Positions 1 through 8,916 of a DNA stretch of 64,000 bases are shown in pieces. The DNA lies in assembly GCF_000280905.1 (NCBI RefSeq), contig NZ_ALAP01000037.1, positions 78,237 through 142,236 on the forward strand. Reading direction: 5' to 3'. Positions within the stretch are counted from its first letter, which is position 1; each line of letters starts with the position of its first letter. The notes under the pieces were generated by a model. The model saw only the letters and a list, made by a program, of their open reading frames with translations. It made no database searches and had not been told where the DNA came from. The stretch comes from Streptomyces sp. AA1529. GTDB taxonomy: Bacteria; Actinomycetota; Actinomycetes; Streptomycetales; Streptomycetaceae. The position numbers and the translations under genes were made by a program.

Positions 1-850
1 GCAGGAACGCGTTGTACGGGAAGTCGGTCCCCAGCAGGATCAGCAGATCGCACTCGTGGGTGGCCTCGTAGGCGGCGCCGTAGCCGAGCAGTCCGCTCAT
101 GCCCACGTCATAGGGGTTGTCGTACTGGATCCACTCCTTGCCGCGCAGCGCGTGCCCCACCGGGGTCTTGAGCCGCTCGGCGAACTCCATGACCTCGCCG
201 TGCGCGCCCGCGGTGCCGGCGCCGCAGAACAGCGTGATCTTCTCCGCGTCGTCGATCAGGTGCACCAGCGCGTCGATCTCCGCGTCCCCGGGGCGCACGG
301 TGGGGCGCGAGGTGACCAGCGCATGCTCTTCCGGGCTGGCGGGCGCCTCCTCGGACGCCAGGTCGCCGGGGAGCGCGACGACGCTGACCCCCTGCTGTCC
401 GACGGCGTGCTGGATGGCCGTCTGCAGCACCCGCGGCATCTGCTGCTCGCTGGAGATCAGCTCGCTGTAGTGGCTGCACTCGGCGAAGAGCCGGTCGGGG
501 TGGGTCTCCTGGAAGAAGCTGGTGCCGATCTCGCTGCTGGGGATGTGCGAGGCCAGCGCGAGGACGGGCGCCATCGAGCGGTGCGCGTCGTAGAGCCCGT
601 TGATCAGGTGCAGATTGCCGGGGCCGCAGGAGCCGGCGCACGCGGCGAGCTTCCCGGTGAGCTGCGCCTCGGCACCGGCCGCGAAAGCGGCGGTCTCCTC
701 GTGGCGGACCTGGATCCAGTCGATGGCGGGAGTCCGCCGAATGGCGTCGACCACCGGGTTGAGGCTGTCCCCCACCACGCCGTAGAGGCGCTCCACCCCG
801 CAGCGCACCAGCGTGTCGACGAACTGCTCGGCCACCGTCTGCTTCGCCAT
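1..850 (-). CDS. poxB: Pyruvate oxidase / pyruvate dehydrogenase (quinone), ThDP-dependent, C-terminus outside window
   Basis: ThDP-dependent enzyme of the acetolactate synthase/pyruvate oxidase fold. The family oxidatively decarboxylates pyruvate to acetate and passes electrons to quinone via FAD. The N-terminal 283 residues are present, starting MAKQTVAEQFVDTLVRCGVE. They contain the Pyr-domain hallmarks: YGVVGDSLNPV, then VRHEETAAFAAGAEAQL with the ThDP-activating Glu, then the GPGNLHLINGLYDAH segment. The central domain follows (RPTVRPGDAEIDALVHLI, then FCGAGTAG). The ATG at 848-850 fits the family's usual N-terminus. The gene runs off the left edge, so the C-terminal ThDP/Mg motif is not visible. 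Family assignment is firm; the choice of quinone-linked pyruvate oxidase over other ThDP enzymes rests on the VGDSLNP and HPDRLFAECSHYSE wording. Confidence 0.88.
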   Translation of the reverse strand, partial: MAKQTVAEQFVDTLVRCGVERLYGVVGDSLNPVVDAIRRTPAIDWIQVRHEETAAFAAGAEAQLTGKLAACAGSCGPGNLHLINGLYDAHRSMAPVLALASHIPSSEIGTSFFQETHPDRLFAECSHYSELISSEQQMPRVLQTAIQHAVGQQGVSVVALPGDLASEEAPASPEEHALVTSRPTVRPGDAEIDALVHLIDDAEKITLFCGAGTAGAHGEVMEFAERLKTPVGHALRGKEWIQYDNPYDVGMSGLLGYGAAYEATHECDLLILLGTDFPYNAFL

Positions 851-1016
851 CGTTCACTCGTCCTTCGCTCGCCGCGCCACGGGAGGGCGGCGGTACGGGG
901 TGTCGCTCTCTTCCGCCGAACGTATTCCCCGTCCGCCGCTCAAGCATCACGTGAATCTCCCGTACCGGCGCGGCGCGGGCCCGGACAGCGGCACCCCACC
1001 GCGGCGGACCGGCCTG

Positions 1017-1050
1017 CCGGTGGACCGCCCCGCGCGGGGCGGTCCACCGG
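1017..1050. terminator. Perfect 34-nt palindrome, probable terminator of the FAD reductase gene
   Basis: A 17-base arm beginning CCGGTGGACCGCC is followed directly by its exact reverse complement. It lies about 35 nt past the stop of the minus-strand FAD reductase gene. There is no U-tract, as is common for Streptomyces terminators. The remainder of the 851-1084 gap shows nothing else. Confidence 0.6.
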
Positions 1051-1084
1051 TACGGACCCGGCGGGACCGGGCTCGCGGTGGGGC

Positions 1085-2356
1085 TCAGGCCGGACCGGCG
1101 GTGCCCAGCGACTCCAGCGGCACACCCGGGTCGGCCAGCGCGTCGGGATCCACCGCGGCGCCGGACCTGATCAGGTCCTGCACCGCCCCGGTCACGTCCC
1201 AGACGTTGGCGTTCAGCCCGGCCAGCACCCGGTTGTCCCGCAGCCAGAAGGCGATGAACTCGCGCTTGGCCACATCCCCCCGGCACACCACCTGGTCGTA
1301 GGAGCCGGGCGGGGCGTGCCCGGAGTACTCCATGCCCAGGTCGTACTGGTCCGAGAAGAAGTACGGCACCCGGTCGTAGGACACCTGCGCGCCGAGCATG
1401 GCCCGGGCCGCCGCCGGACCGCCGTTGAGGGCGTTGGCCCAGTGCTCCACCCGCAGCCGGTCGCCCAGCAGCGGGTGCGCGACGGCGGCGGCGTCGCCGG
1501 TGGCGTAGATGTCCGGGTCGCTGGTGCGCAGCGAGGCGTCCACGGCGATGCCGCCGCCCGGGCCGGGCGCCAGCTCCAGACCCGCGCTCTCGGCCAGCGC
1601 GGTGCGCGGCGCGGCGCCGATGGCGGCCAGCACGTCGTGCGCGGGGTGCTCGTCGCCGTCGTCGGTGCGCACGCTCTGCACCATGCCGTCGGTACCGGTG
1701 ATCTCGGTCAGCCGGGCGCCGAAGTGGAAGCGGACCCCGTGCTCGCGGTGCAGGTCCGCGAAGAGCGCGCCCAGCTCCGGGCCGAGTGCGCCGTGCAGCG
1801 GTGTGGGCTCCGGCTCGACGACGGTGACCTCCGCGCCGTAGGTCCGCGCCGCCGCGGCCACCTCCAGGCCGATCCAGCCCGCCCCGGCGATCACCAGATG
1901 GCCGTTCTCCTGGCCCAGCGCGCTCAGCACCCCGCGCAGCCGTTCGGCGTGCGCCAGCCGGCGCAGGTGGTGCACACCGGCCAGGTCGGTCCCCGGGATG
2001 TCCAGCCGGCGCGGCTCGGCGCCGGTGGCCAGCAGCAGCTTGTCGTAGTGGATGCGCGTGCCGTCGCCCAGCCGGACCGACCTGCCCGCCCGGTCCAGCT
2101 GCACCGCGGGCTGCCCCAGATGGAGCTCGATGTCGGCGCCCGCGTACCAGGCGGGCTCGTGCACGAAGACGCTGTCCCGTTCGTCCGAACCGGCGAGGTA
2201 GCCCTTGGAGAGCGGAGGGCGCTCGTAGGGATGGTCGCGCTCGTCGCCGATCAGGATGACGCGGCCGGTGAACCCTTCCGCGCGCAGGGTCTCGGCGGCT
2301 TTCGCCCCCGCCAGCCCTCCGCCGACGATGACGAACGTCCGGTGTGCGTCGACCAC
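1085..2356 (-). CDS. FAD-dependent NAD(P)H:ferredoxin reductase-type oxidoreductase
   Basis: 423-residue flavoprotein of the putidaredoxin/rubredoxin reductase type, which moves electrons from NAD(P)H to small iron-sulfur partners. Motifs in order: N-terminal FAD dinucleotide fold VIVGGGLAGAKAAETL (about residue 10), HPYERPPLSKGYLAG, TGAEPRRLDIPG, the second (NAD) fold IAGAGWIGLEVAAAA (about 150), and the FAD-closing motif DIYATGDAAAVAHPLL (about 275). A reductase C-terminal domain follows. The GTG at 2354-2356 is chosen because GGAGGAGG lies six bases upstream and it places the GxGxxG fold right at the N-terminus; in-frame sequence further upstream is low-complexity. No ferredoxin or P450 gene is adjacent, so the partner is unknown. 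It is downstream of dgt on the same strand, with a 253-nt gap. Confidence 0.9.
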   Translation of the reverse strand: MVDAHRTFVIVGGGLAGAKAAETLRAEGFTGRVILIGDERDHPYERPPLSKGYLAGSDERDSVFVHEPAWYAGADIELHLGQPAVQLDRAGRSVRLGDGTRIHYDKLLLATGAEPRRLDIPGTDLAGVHHLRRLAHAERLRGVLSALGQENGHLVIAGAGWIGLEVAAAARTYGAEVTVVEPEPTPLHGALGPELGALFADLHREHGVRFHFGARLTEITGTDGMVQSVRTDDGDEHPAHDVLAAIGAAPRTALAESAGLELAPGPGGGIAVDASLRTSDPDIYATGDAAAVAHPLLGDRLRVEHWANALNGGPAAARAMLGAQVSYDRVPYFFSDQYDLGMEYSGHAPPGSYDQVVCRGDVAKREFIAFWLRDNRVLAGLNANVWDVTGAVQDLIRSGAAVDPDALADPGVPLESLGTAGPA

Positions 2357-2510
2357 TTGAAGCCTCCTCCTCGAAGACGCTGCCCCCTGCGGGCCGTGCT
2401 GTCCCCCGTCGTCCACACGTGAGCGTCCCGCATCGGGGCGGGCCCGGGAAGAGGCAGGGGGCATGGATGGGACGTATGAGCCGCGCGACGAGTTCCGAGG
2501 CGCCGGACGG

Positions 2511-2531
2511 CACCGGGCGCCGGGCCCGGTG
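2511..2531 (-). terminator. Stem-loop downstream of dgt
   Basis: An 8-bp stem CACCGGGC / GCCCGGTG with a 5-nt loop lies about 80 nt beyond the dgt stop. It is a plausible intrinsic terminator separating dgt from the FAD reductase gene. No U-run follows. Confidence 0.35.
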
Positions 2532-2609
2532 CGCGCCCCGCGGGCCCGGCCGACCCGGCGCGGACGCGGCCCCGGTCGGCCACGCGTCCCGCCCGGAGCG
2601 CCGCGCACC

Positions 2610-3935
2610 TCATCCCTGCTGCCCGCGCATCGCCAGCGCGCGGTGCAGGGCACGGGCGGCGGCGTCGGTGAGCGTGGAGATCTGGTCGACGACCACCCGC
2701 AGCCGCGCCGTGTCCGGGTCGGCAGCGAGCGCGGCCTCCGCGTACAGGTCCGCGTACTGCGGATCCAGCCCCTCCGGCGCTCTGGCCAGCAGCGCCTCGG
2801 CCAGCTCGCGCAGGACCACCCGCTGCTCGCGGCGCAGCCGCTCCAGGTCGGGCCGCTGCATCACATAGCGGTCGGCGACCGCCTTGAGGACGGCGCACTC
2901 CAACTGCGCGGACTGCGGGACGATCAGTTCGGCGGCGTACCGGGTCAGCGGGCCCGAGCCGTGCGCGGCCCGGGTCGCGGCCTCGGCGGCCAGGCAGAAG
3001 CGGCCGATGAGCTGGCTGGTGGCGTCCTTGAGGCGGGCCTGGGCGTGCGCGGTGCCGTCGTAGGAGTGCGGCCACCAGTCCCGCTCCAGGAGCCGGTCGA
3101 GCGCGGCGGCCAGCTCGCCCTCCCCGGCTCCCGGCGCGTAGCGCTCCGCGGCCACCTCGAACACGTCGCCGCGCTCGGGTCCGGACCGCAGGATGCGCGG
3201 GTCCAGATGCCCGGCCCTGATCCCGTCCTCCAGGTCGTGCACCGAGTAGGCCACGTCGTCCGACCAGTCCATGACCTGCGCCTCGAAGCAGGTGCGGCCC
3301 TCCGGCGCGCCTTTGCGCAGCCAGCCGAAGACCGGCAGGTCGTCCTCGTAGACGCCGAACTTGGGCGAGGCGGGGTCGTCCGGATGGCCGCCGCGCCGCC
3401 ACGGGTACTTGGTCGCTGCGTCCAGGGCGGCCCGTGTCGCGTTGAGCCCGACATAGCCCTGGCCGTCCAGGTGCGCGGAGAACCGCTTGGGCTCCAGCCG
3501 GGTGAGCAGCCGCAGCGACTGCGCGTTGCCCTCGAAGCCGCCCGCCGGTGCGGCGATCTCGGCCAGCACGGCCTCGCCGTTGTGCCCGAACGGCGGGTGC
3601 CCCAGATCGTGGGCGAGGCAGGCCGTCTCGACCAGATCGGGGTCGCAGCCCAGCGCGGCACCCAGCTCCCGGCCCACCTGGGCGCACTCCAGGGAGTGGG
3701 TCAGCCGGGTGCGCGGTGTCGCGTCCCAGGCGGGGCTGGCGCTGCCCGGTGCGACCAGCTGCGTCTTGCCCGCCAGCCTGCGCAGCGCGGCGGAGTGCAG
3801 AACCCGGGCGCGGTCGCGCTGGAAGGCGGTGCGCCCGGGCCGCTTGTCCGGCTCCGGCACCCAGCGCTCGAGGTCGGCGGGACCGTAGCGCGGCGTCGCG
3901 GGGGCGCCGCCCGCAGCCGCGGAGGAGGGTTCCAT
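2610..3935 (-). CDS. dgt: Deoxyguanosinetriphosphate triphosphohydrolase-like protein (HD domain)
   Basis: 441-residue HD-domain dNTP triphosphohydrolase, which cleaves dNTPs to the deoxynucleoside and triphosphate and so tunes nucleotide pools. The visible metal-binding set is typical: RTRLTHSLE (His80), then [14 protein letters not shown] with the His109-Asp110 pair and His113/His118, then [17 protein letters not shown] further on. The N-terminal stretch [27 protein letters not shown] is the signature of bacterial dGTPase-like proteins. The length is normal. The ATG at 3935 is 28 nt upstream of where the divergently annotated-looking but same-strand cutA stops, so cutA and dgt may be co-transcribed in the order cutA-dgt. 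Confidence 0.93.
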   Translation of the reverse strand: MEPSSAAAGGAPATPRYGPADLERWVPEPDKRPGRTAFQRDRARVLHSAALRRLAGKTQLVAPGSASPAWDATPRTRLTHSLECAQVGRELGAALGCDPDLVETACLAHDLGHPPFGHNGEAVLAEIAAPAGGFEGNAQSLRLLTRLEPKRFSAHLDGQGYVGLNATRAALDAATKYPWRRGGHPDDPASPKFGVYEDDLPVFGWLRKGAPEGRTCFEAQVMDWSDDVAYSVHDLEDGIRAGHLDPRILRSGPERGDVFEVAAERYAPGAGEGELAAALDRLLERDWWPHSYDGTAHAQARLKDATSQLIGRFCLAAEAATRAAHGSGPLTRYAAELIVPQSAQLECAVLKAVADRYVMQRPDLERLRREQRVVLRELAEALLARAPEGLDPQYADLYAEAALAADPDTARLRVVVDQISTLTDAAARALHRALAMRGQQG

Positions 3936-3963
3936 GGACCGACCGTAACCGCAGGGCCCGGGC

Positions 3964-4296
3964 TCACGGCTGCGGGGAGGGCCGCGTCTCCTCCTCCACC
4001 CACCGCAGATAGTCCGCGCTGCCGCGCACCACGGCCGTGGCGATGATCTCCGGCACCTCGTAGGGATGGGCCTCGCGGAGATACTCCTCCAGCGCGCCGT
4101 AGCGGTCGGCGCAGGTCTTGAACAGCACCTGCCACTCGGAGTCCGTCTGCACCGCGCCCTCCCACCGGTAGACGGCGGTGACGGGGCCGTTGAGCTGGGC
4201 GCACGCCGCCACCCGCCGGGTGATCGCTCCGGCGGCGAGCGTCTGGGCCTGCTCCTGCGAGGCGGTCGTCGTCAGTACGGTGAGGATCTCGGCCAT
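3964..4296 (-). CDS. cutA: Divalent-cation tolerance protein CutA
   Basis: 110-residue CutA1 family protein; family members form small stable trimers linked to copper/divalent-ion tolerance, and their biochemical role remains uncertain. The sequence begins [20 protein letters not shown]. It carries the family core [20 protein letters not shown], then EWQVLFKT, and the C-terminal [10 protein letters not shown] motif with its conserved YE-P-I pattern. The ATG at 4294-4296 gives the canonical CutA length; longer in-frame starts read into the GC-rich repeat upstream and are rejected. It lies 28 nt upstream of dgt on the same strand, so a shared transcript is likely. Confidence 0.92.
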   Translation of the reverse strand: MAEILTVLTTTASQEQAQTLAAGAITRRVAACAQLNGPVTAVYRWEGAVQTDSEWQVLFKTCADRYGALEEYLREAHPYEVPEIIATAVVRGSADYLRWVEEETRPSPQP

Positions 4297-4440
4297 CCGG
4301 ACAGCGTAGCCACCGCGCGCAGCCGCGCCAGGTGCCGTCGCGGCGGGCGCGGACGGCGAGACGTCCGGGCGGGTGCGGACGGCGGAGGCTCCGGGCGGGA
4401 CAGCGGAGGCGCCTGTCCGGGCGGGGTCCGGGACACCGGG

Positions 4441-4504
4441 GGCGACGGGGCGACGGGGCGACGGGGCGACGGGGCGACGGGGCGACGGGGCGACGGGGCG
4501 ACGG
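4441..4504. repeat. Eight perfect tandem copies of an 8-bp unit (GGCGACGG)
   Basis: GGCGACGG is repeated eight times without a mismatch in the 257-nt gap between the divergent cutA and VOC genes. It is a microsatellite-like tract in the shared promoter region. A unit length of 8 would change spacing by nearly one helical turn per copy gained or lost. Confidence 0.95.
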
Positions 4505-4553
4505 GGGCCGAAACGTTCAAGACGGCCTGGACGCGGCGCCCTAGCGTGGCCGT

Positions 4554-4946
4554 ATGACACCGCGCTTCGACCTCATCGGCATCGTCACCTCCGACATGGC
4601 CGCCTCGCTCGCCTTCTACCGGCGGCTGGGGCTCGATCTCCCCGCGGAAGCGGACGCACAGCCGCACGTGGAGCACGTCGGCCCGGGCGGCGTGCGGCTG
4701 GCCTGGGACACCGAGGAGGTCGTCCGCTCCTTCGAACCGGAATGGACGGCTCCGGCGGGCGGCGGCCGGATCGGGCTCGCCTTCCGGTGCGACTCGCCCG
4801 CCGAGGTAGACCGGGTGTACGGCGAGCTGACCGCCGCGGGTCACCCGGGCCACCACGCCCCGTGGGACGCCGTGTGGGGGCAGCGCTACGCCGTCGTCCT
4901 GGACCCGGACGGCAACGGCGTCGACCTGTTCGCGCCGAACGACTGA
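4554..4946 (+). CDS. VOC (glyoxalase/bleomycin-resistance fold) protein
   Basis: 130-residue single vicinal-oxygen-chelate protein. It shows the paired beta-alpha-beta-beta-beta pattern: FDLIGIVTSDMAASLAFYRRLG at the N-terminus and YAVVLDPDGNGVDLFAP at the C-terminus. Glu/His ligand positions are only partly recognisable, so the substrate (antibiotic, glyoxal adduct or other) cannot be named. The ATG at 4554 follows the 8-bp tandem repeat tract. Its last 61 bases overlap, tail to tail, the end of the minus-strand AraC gene. Confidence 0.85.
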   Translation: MTPRFDLIGIVTSDMAASLAFYRRLGLDLPAEADAQPHVEHVGPGGVRLAWDTEEVVRSFEPEWTAPAGGGRIGLAFRCDSPAEVDRVYGELTAAGHPGHHAPWDAVWGQRYAVVLDPDGNGVDLFAPND

Positions 4947-5668
4947 CCGGCCCGGCGGCCGGCCGCGGGCACCAGCGCGGTCAGCGGAGCACCCGCCAGG
5001 GCGCGGACCTCGCGGGAGAGGTGCGCCTGATCGGCGTACCCGGCCAGCTGCGCCGCCCCGGCGAGCGCGGTGCCGGACCGGGCCAGGTGCAGCGCCCGCT
5101 GCATCCGCAGCACCCGGGCGAGGGTCTTGGGCCCGTACCCGAACGCGGCGCGGCACCGGCGGTGGAGCTGGCGTTCGCTCAGGCCCACGCCGCGGGCCGT
5201 GCGCGCCACCCCGGCCCCCTCGCGCAGCGCCGCGACGACGGCTTCCTCCTGCGCGGCGGCGCGCCGTTCGGCGGCCGTGCGCTCCGGCGCCGCCAGCCGC
5301 TCCGCCGCGACCTGCTCCAGCGCCGCCAGCGGGTCCCGGGCACCGGCGACCCGCTCGGTCAGCTCCCGCACCCGGCCGGCGGGCCACAGGTCGGCCAGCG
5401 GCGTGCGCCGGTCCCGCAGCTCCCAGGCCGGCGGGCCGAAGACCCGCGGGCCGGTGCCCGGCGGCAGCCGCAGGCCGTACGCCGGGAGTCCGGCGCGCTC
5501 GGTCGCCAGATGCGCGCGGGTGTCCGGGCCCGCGACGACCAGCTCGCCGTTCCACAGCAGCAGGTCCATGCAGCCGTCCGGCAGCACCCGCCCGGTGGTG
5601 CCCGGGGGCACGGCGGCGCGGGTCCAGCACACCGCGCCCCGCAGCCGGGACGTCCGCTCCTCGTACAT
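4886..5668 (-). CDS. AraC-family transcriptional regulator
   Basis: 260-residue regulator. The N-terminal half (PDGCMDLLLWNGELVVAGPDT) matches the short sensing domain common in AraC proteins of this type. The C-terminal half holds two helix-turn-helix units: VARTARGVGLSERQLHRRCRAAFGYGP and ALAGAAQLAGYADQAHLSREVRALAG. The ATG at 5666-5668 (MYEERTSRLRG) is preferred over a GTG at 5728 because the latter has no ribosome site and sits only 6 nt from the next gene. Its 3' end overlaps the convergent VOC gene by 61 nt. The target is unknown; the VOC gene is a candidate only by proximity. Confidence 0.85.
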   Translation of the reverse strand: MYEERTSRLRGAVCWTRAAVPPGTTGRVLPDGCMDLLLWNGELVVAGPDTRAHLATERAGLPAYGLRLPPGTGPRVFGPPAWELRDRRTPLADLWPAGRVRELTERVAGARDPLAALEQVAAERLAAPERTAAERRAAAQEEAVVAALREGAGVARTARGVGLSERQLHRRCRAAFGYGPKTLARVLRMQRALHLARSGTALAGAAQLAGYADQAHLSREVRALAGAPLTALVPAAGRRAGQSFGANRSTPLPSGSRTTA

Positions 5669-5734
5669 GGCCCCAGGGTGCACCCGGCCACCGACAGCCC
5701 GGCCGCCGAACCCGGCGGAGGGCCGCACCGGGGC

Positions 5735-6769
5735 TCAGTCCGGGTCGCTGCCCGCCAGGTACGCCGTGGGGCTGACGCCGCGCAGCCGCTTGAAGGCCGC
5801 GCTCAGCGCGAAGCCGTCCCCATAGCCCACCCGGCGGGCGACGGCGCCCAGCGTGGCGCCCCGCTCCCGCAGCAGCCGGGCCGCCAGATCGATGCGCCAC
5901 TGCGCGAGATAGGACATGGGCGGCTCGCCGACCAGTTCGGAGAAGCGGCGGGCCAGGCTCGCGCGGGACACCCCGGCTCCGGCCGCCAGCGCCGCCACGG
6001 TCCAGGCGTGCCCGGGCTGCTCGTGCAGCAGCCGCAGCGCCACCCCCACCACCGGGTCGCTCTGCGCGCGGTACCAGGCGGGCACGTCCGCCTCGGGCCG
6101 TGCGAACCAGGCGCGCAGCACGGAGACCAGCAGCAGGTCCAGCAGCCGGTCGAGCACCATCTGCTGGCCCGGCGCGTCCTTGACGACCTCCGCGGCGACC
6201 AGCCGCATCAGGTCCGCGTCCCACTCGGCCGCATCCAGCACCAGCAGCGGCGGCAGCGCGTCCAGCAGCCGGGCGCTGAGATCGCCGTGCAACTGGTAGT
6301 TGCCGCTCAGCAGGACGGCGGGATCGTCGAAGCTGCGGCCCCAGGTCCGCACCCCCAGCGCGAGCTCCTCGCACATGTCGGTCCCGTCCACGGTGGTGCA
6401 GCAGTCACCCGGCTGGATCAGCAGCCCCGGTTCGGTCTCCGGGTCGTCGGCGAGCACATAGGGGGCCGGTCCGCGCAGCACCGCCACAGCGCCGGGCGTC
6501 AGCCGCACCGGCTCCGGCGCCCCGGAGTGCCGGACCCAGCCGGTGCCGCGCAGCATGGAAGCCAGCGACAGCGGCGCGCCGTCCTGCACCCGCACGCCCC
6601 ACGGGGGTGCGAGTACCGCACGGTGGAAGAGTCCGCCGCGCGCCCGGGCGCCGCCGAGCACGTCGGTCAGCGCCTCGGTCAGCCCGTCGGCGCCGCCCGT
6701 CCGCCACGCCCCCGCGGCCCGGCCGGACCGCCCGTCCTGTTCGGCGCCCCGCGCCGCGACCGTTGTCAC
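5735..6769 (-). CDS. AraC-family regulator with N-terminal cupin sensing domain
   Basis: 344-residue regulator of the cupin_6-AraC type. The N-terminal region (about 35-200: HRAVLAPPWGVRVQDG through PYVLADDPE) is the cupin-like ligand domain. Two HTH motifs lie near the C-terminus: WTVAALAAGAGVSRASLARRFSELVGEPP and GAVARRVGYGDGFALSAAFKRLRGVSPTAY (read in two parts). It is divergent to the NmrA-like reductase gene across only 80 nt, the usual arrangement for this family, where the regulator controls an adjacent oxidoreductase in response to a small aldehyde-like or quinone-like ligand. That link is inference. Confidence 0.88.
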   Translation of the reverse strand: MTTVAARGAEQDGRSGRAAGAWRTGGADGLTEALTDVLGGARARGGLFHRAVLAPPWGVRVQDGAPLSLASMLRGTGWVRHSGAPEPVRLTPGAVAVLRGPAPYVLADDPETEPGLLIQPGDCCTTVDGTDMCEELALGVRTWGRSFDDPAVLLSGNYQLHGDLSARLLDALPPLLVLDAAEWDADLMRLVAAEVVKDAPGQQMVLDRLLDLLLVSVLRAWFARPEADVPAWYRAQSDPVVGVALRLLHEQPGHAWTVAALAAGAGVSRASLARRFSELVGEPPMSYLAQWRIDLAARLLRERGATLGAVARRVGYGDGFALSAAFKRLRGVSPTAYLAGSDPD

Positions 6770-6849
6770 GGCAGCAGCCTAGACGCACGGACATGCGGCT
6801 GAGCCGCCCGACGATGTCCCCGGGAGCCCCGCCGGCGTTGGCTTGCGGC

Positions 6850-7713
6850 ATGACACAGCGGAAGAGTGAGCACGCGGCGGAGCGGCAGCACGCACAGGAC
6901 CCGGTTCTGGTGCTGTGCGGCACCGGCAGGAACGGCTCCCGGGTCGTCGAGCGACTGCACGCCCGCGGGCACCCGGTGCGCGTGGGCTCCCGCACCGGGG
7001 AGCCGGCGTTCGACTGGGAGGACCCCGGTACCTGGGACGCCGCGCTGGCGGGGGTGGGCGCCGTCTTCGTCGTCTGCCAGCCGGACGTGGGCGCCCCCGG
7101 TGTCGCCGGCGCGGTACGGGCGTTCGGCGCCCGCGCGGCGGCGGCCGGCGTGCGGCGGCTGGTGCTGCTCTCGGCGCGCGGCGAGGAGCTCGCCCGCCCG
7201 ACCGAGCAGGCGGTCCGGGACGCGGGCACGGAGTGGACGATCCTGCGCACGAGCTGGTTCTTCCAGAACTTCAGCGAGGGCGTCCTGCTGCCCTCCGTGC
7301 TGGCGGGCGAACTCCCCTTCCCGGCCGGCGAGGTGCGCGAACCGTTCATCGACGCGGACGACATCGCGGAGGTGGCCGCCGCCGCACTGACCGAGGAGGG
7401 CCACCACGCGCGCGTGCACGAGCTGACCGGGCCGCGGCTGCTCACTTTCGGGGAGGCGGCGGCGGAGGTGACCGCGGCCGGCGGCCCCGCCGTGCGGTAC
7501 GTGCCCGTGACCGCGCGGGAGTACGCCGGAGAGCTGGCCGGGCAGGGGCTGCCGCCGGAGCTGGTGGCCTTCCTGGGTGAACTGTTCGCACAGCTGCTGG
7601 ACGGGCGCAACGCCTCCGTCACGGACGGCGTGCAGGAGGTGCTGGGCCGCCCGGCGCGGGACGTCCGCGACGCCGCCCGCGAGGCGGTGCGGCGTGGGGC
7701 GTGGCGGCCCTGA
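6850..7713 (+). CDS. NmrA-like NAD(P)-binding protein (atypical SDR)
   Basis: 287-residue atypical short-chain dehydrogenase. The nucleotide-binding loop near residue 20 reads VLCGTGRNGSRVVERL, a GxGxxG variant. Then come RRLVLLSARGEE and EWTILRTSWFFQNFSEG, which are hallmarks of NmrA/azoreductase-like proteins that may act as redox sensors or quinone reductases. The ATG at 6850 is preferred: it follows the divergent promoter region and gives the usual length, although an upstream ATG at 6793 is open in the same frame. It is probably controlled by the divergent cupin-AraC regulator. Confidence 0.85.
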   Translation: MTQRKSEHAAERQHAQDPVLVLCGTGRNGSRVVERLHARGHPVRVGSRTGEPAFDWEDPGTWDAALAGVGAVFVVCQPDVGAPGVAGAVRAFGARAAAAGVRRLVLLSARGEELARPTEQAVRDAGTEWTILRTSWFFQNFSEGVLLPSVLAGELPFPAGEVREPFIDADDIAEVAAAALTEEGHHARVHELTGPRLLTFGEAAAEVTAAGGPAVRYVPVTAREYAGELAGQGLPPELVAFLGELFAQLLDGRNASVTDGVQEVLGRPARDVRDAAREAVRRGAWRP

Positions 7714-7898
7714 GGACGCGCCCCGGCACGCTGCGGGCGGGCGCGGGACGCACCGCGGCGAGGCGCCGCCGGGCGGGAGCGAGGGGCGCAGCACGGGAGA
7801 GCAGCGCGGGCGGCCGCGCGCCGCGGGGGCCGCAGGCGAATCCGCCGCGCCCGCGGTGGCCCGGTTGCGTCGCGTGCCGTGCGGGGCACGATGGACGC

Positions 7899-8222
7899 AT
7901 GGACGATGTGACCGCCCTGGCAACCGAGCACCTGGCGCTGGCACGGAAAGACCCGCACGGCCGCAGTGCGTACCTCTTCCTGCACGACGGGCCGCTGCGG
8001 CAGTCCGTCATCGCGCTGACGGAGGGGTCGTCGCTGGAGGAGCACAACACGCCGCCGGCGTCGAGCGTCCACGTCCTCCGGGGCCGCATCCGGCTCACCG
8101 AGGGCAGCGCCGACCAGGATGTCGCCGCCGGGCAGATCCAGCGGGTTCCGCACCTGCGGCACGGCGTGCTCGCACTGGAGGACAGCGTGTTCGTCCTGAC
8201 GGCGGTGACGGGTACCGACTGA
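7899..8222 (+). CDS. Small cupin-domain protein
   Basis: 107-residue single cupin barrel. The two cupin motifs appear as EEHNTPPASSVHVLRGRIRLTEG and the later GQIQRVPHLRHGVLALEDSVFVLTA (read in parts), including the histidines that would hold a metal. No catalytic assignment is possible. The ATG at 7899 gives MDDVTALATEHL; a nearby out-of-frame ATG at 7891 is not used. It converges on aroQ with an 18-nt gap. Confidence 0.8.
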   Translation: MDDVTALATEHLALARKDPHGRSAYLFLHDGPLRQSVIALTEGSSLEEHNTPPASSVHVLRGRIRLTEGSADQDVAAGQIQRVPHLRHGVLALEDSVFVLTAVTGTD

Positions 8223-8240
8223 CGGGCCGGCGGGCGGCGC

Positions 8241-8747
8241 TCAGGCGCCGTCGACGGCGCCCCACTCCGCGACGCGGTGCAGCACGGAGCGCAGCGCCAG
8301 CTCGTAGCCGAAGACGCCGTGCCCGGAGACCATGCCCTGGCACACCGGCGCGGTGACCGAGGTGTGCCGGAAGGGCTCGCGGGCGTGCACGTTGGAGATG
8401 TGCACCTCGACGCAGGGGATGCCGAGCGCGGCCACCACCTCGACGGCGTCCCGCAGCGCGTAGCTGTAGTGCGCGTAGGCGCCGGGGTTGAAGACGATGC
8501 CGCTGTCGCCGCCCCGGGTGGCGTGGATCAGGTCGATCAGCGCGCCCTCGCTGTTGCTCTGCGCGCAGCGCACCTCGGCGCCCAGCTCGGCGCCGAGCGC
8601 CGTGACCCGCTCCTCGACGTCCCGCAGGGTGGTGCTGCCGTAGGTCGCCCGGTCGCGTTCGCCGAGCAGGTCGAGGTTGGGGCCGTGCAGGAGCAGCACA
8701 CGCGGCCTCGCGGAGGGCGGCCCGGCTGCGGCGGAGTTCGCGTTCAT
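8241..8747 (-). CDS. aroQ: 3-dehydroquinate dehydratase, type II
   Basis: 168-residue type II dehydroquinase, which removes water from 3-dehydroquinate to give 3-dehydroshikimate in the shikimate or quinate pathway. All motifs are present: HGPNLDLLGERDRATYGS (catalytic Tyr36), QSNSEGALIDLIH, FNPGAYAHYSYALRDA, and VEVHISNVHAREPFRH (catalytic His116). The length is slightly above the 145-160 norm because of an N-terminal Ala/Pro-rich leader. It stands apart from other aro genes, so it may be the catabolic (quinate) copy or a second biosynthetic one; the sequence does not decide. Confidence 0.95.
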   Translation of the reverse strand: MNANSAAAGPPSARPRVLLLHGPNLDLLGERDRATYGSTTLRDVEERVTALGAELGAEVRCAQSNSEGALIDLIHATRGGDSGIVFNPGAYAHYSYALRDAVEVVAALGIPCVEVHISNVHAREPFRHTSVTAPVCQGMVSGHGVFGYELALRSVLHRVAEWGAVDGA

Positions 8748-8916
8748 GGGGGCAGCCTAGAGCGCGGCGGCCCGTGCCGGCCGCCGGATCCGCTGCGGCC
8801 GCGGCGGGGCACGCGGTGCGGCACCGGTCGTGGCGCGGCTGACCTCGACCGCCCGGAGGCCTGCCGCTAGCCTCCACAGGAGAGAATCGCTGAACGAGCG
8901 AGGAGCAGGGCGGGCG

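Noticed and set aside
56..2422. Long plus-strand frame across poxB and the FAD reductase
   Set aside because: Low-complexity Arg/Ala/Gly translation without any motif; real genes are on the minus strand.
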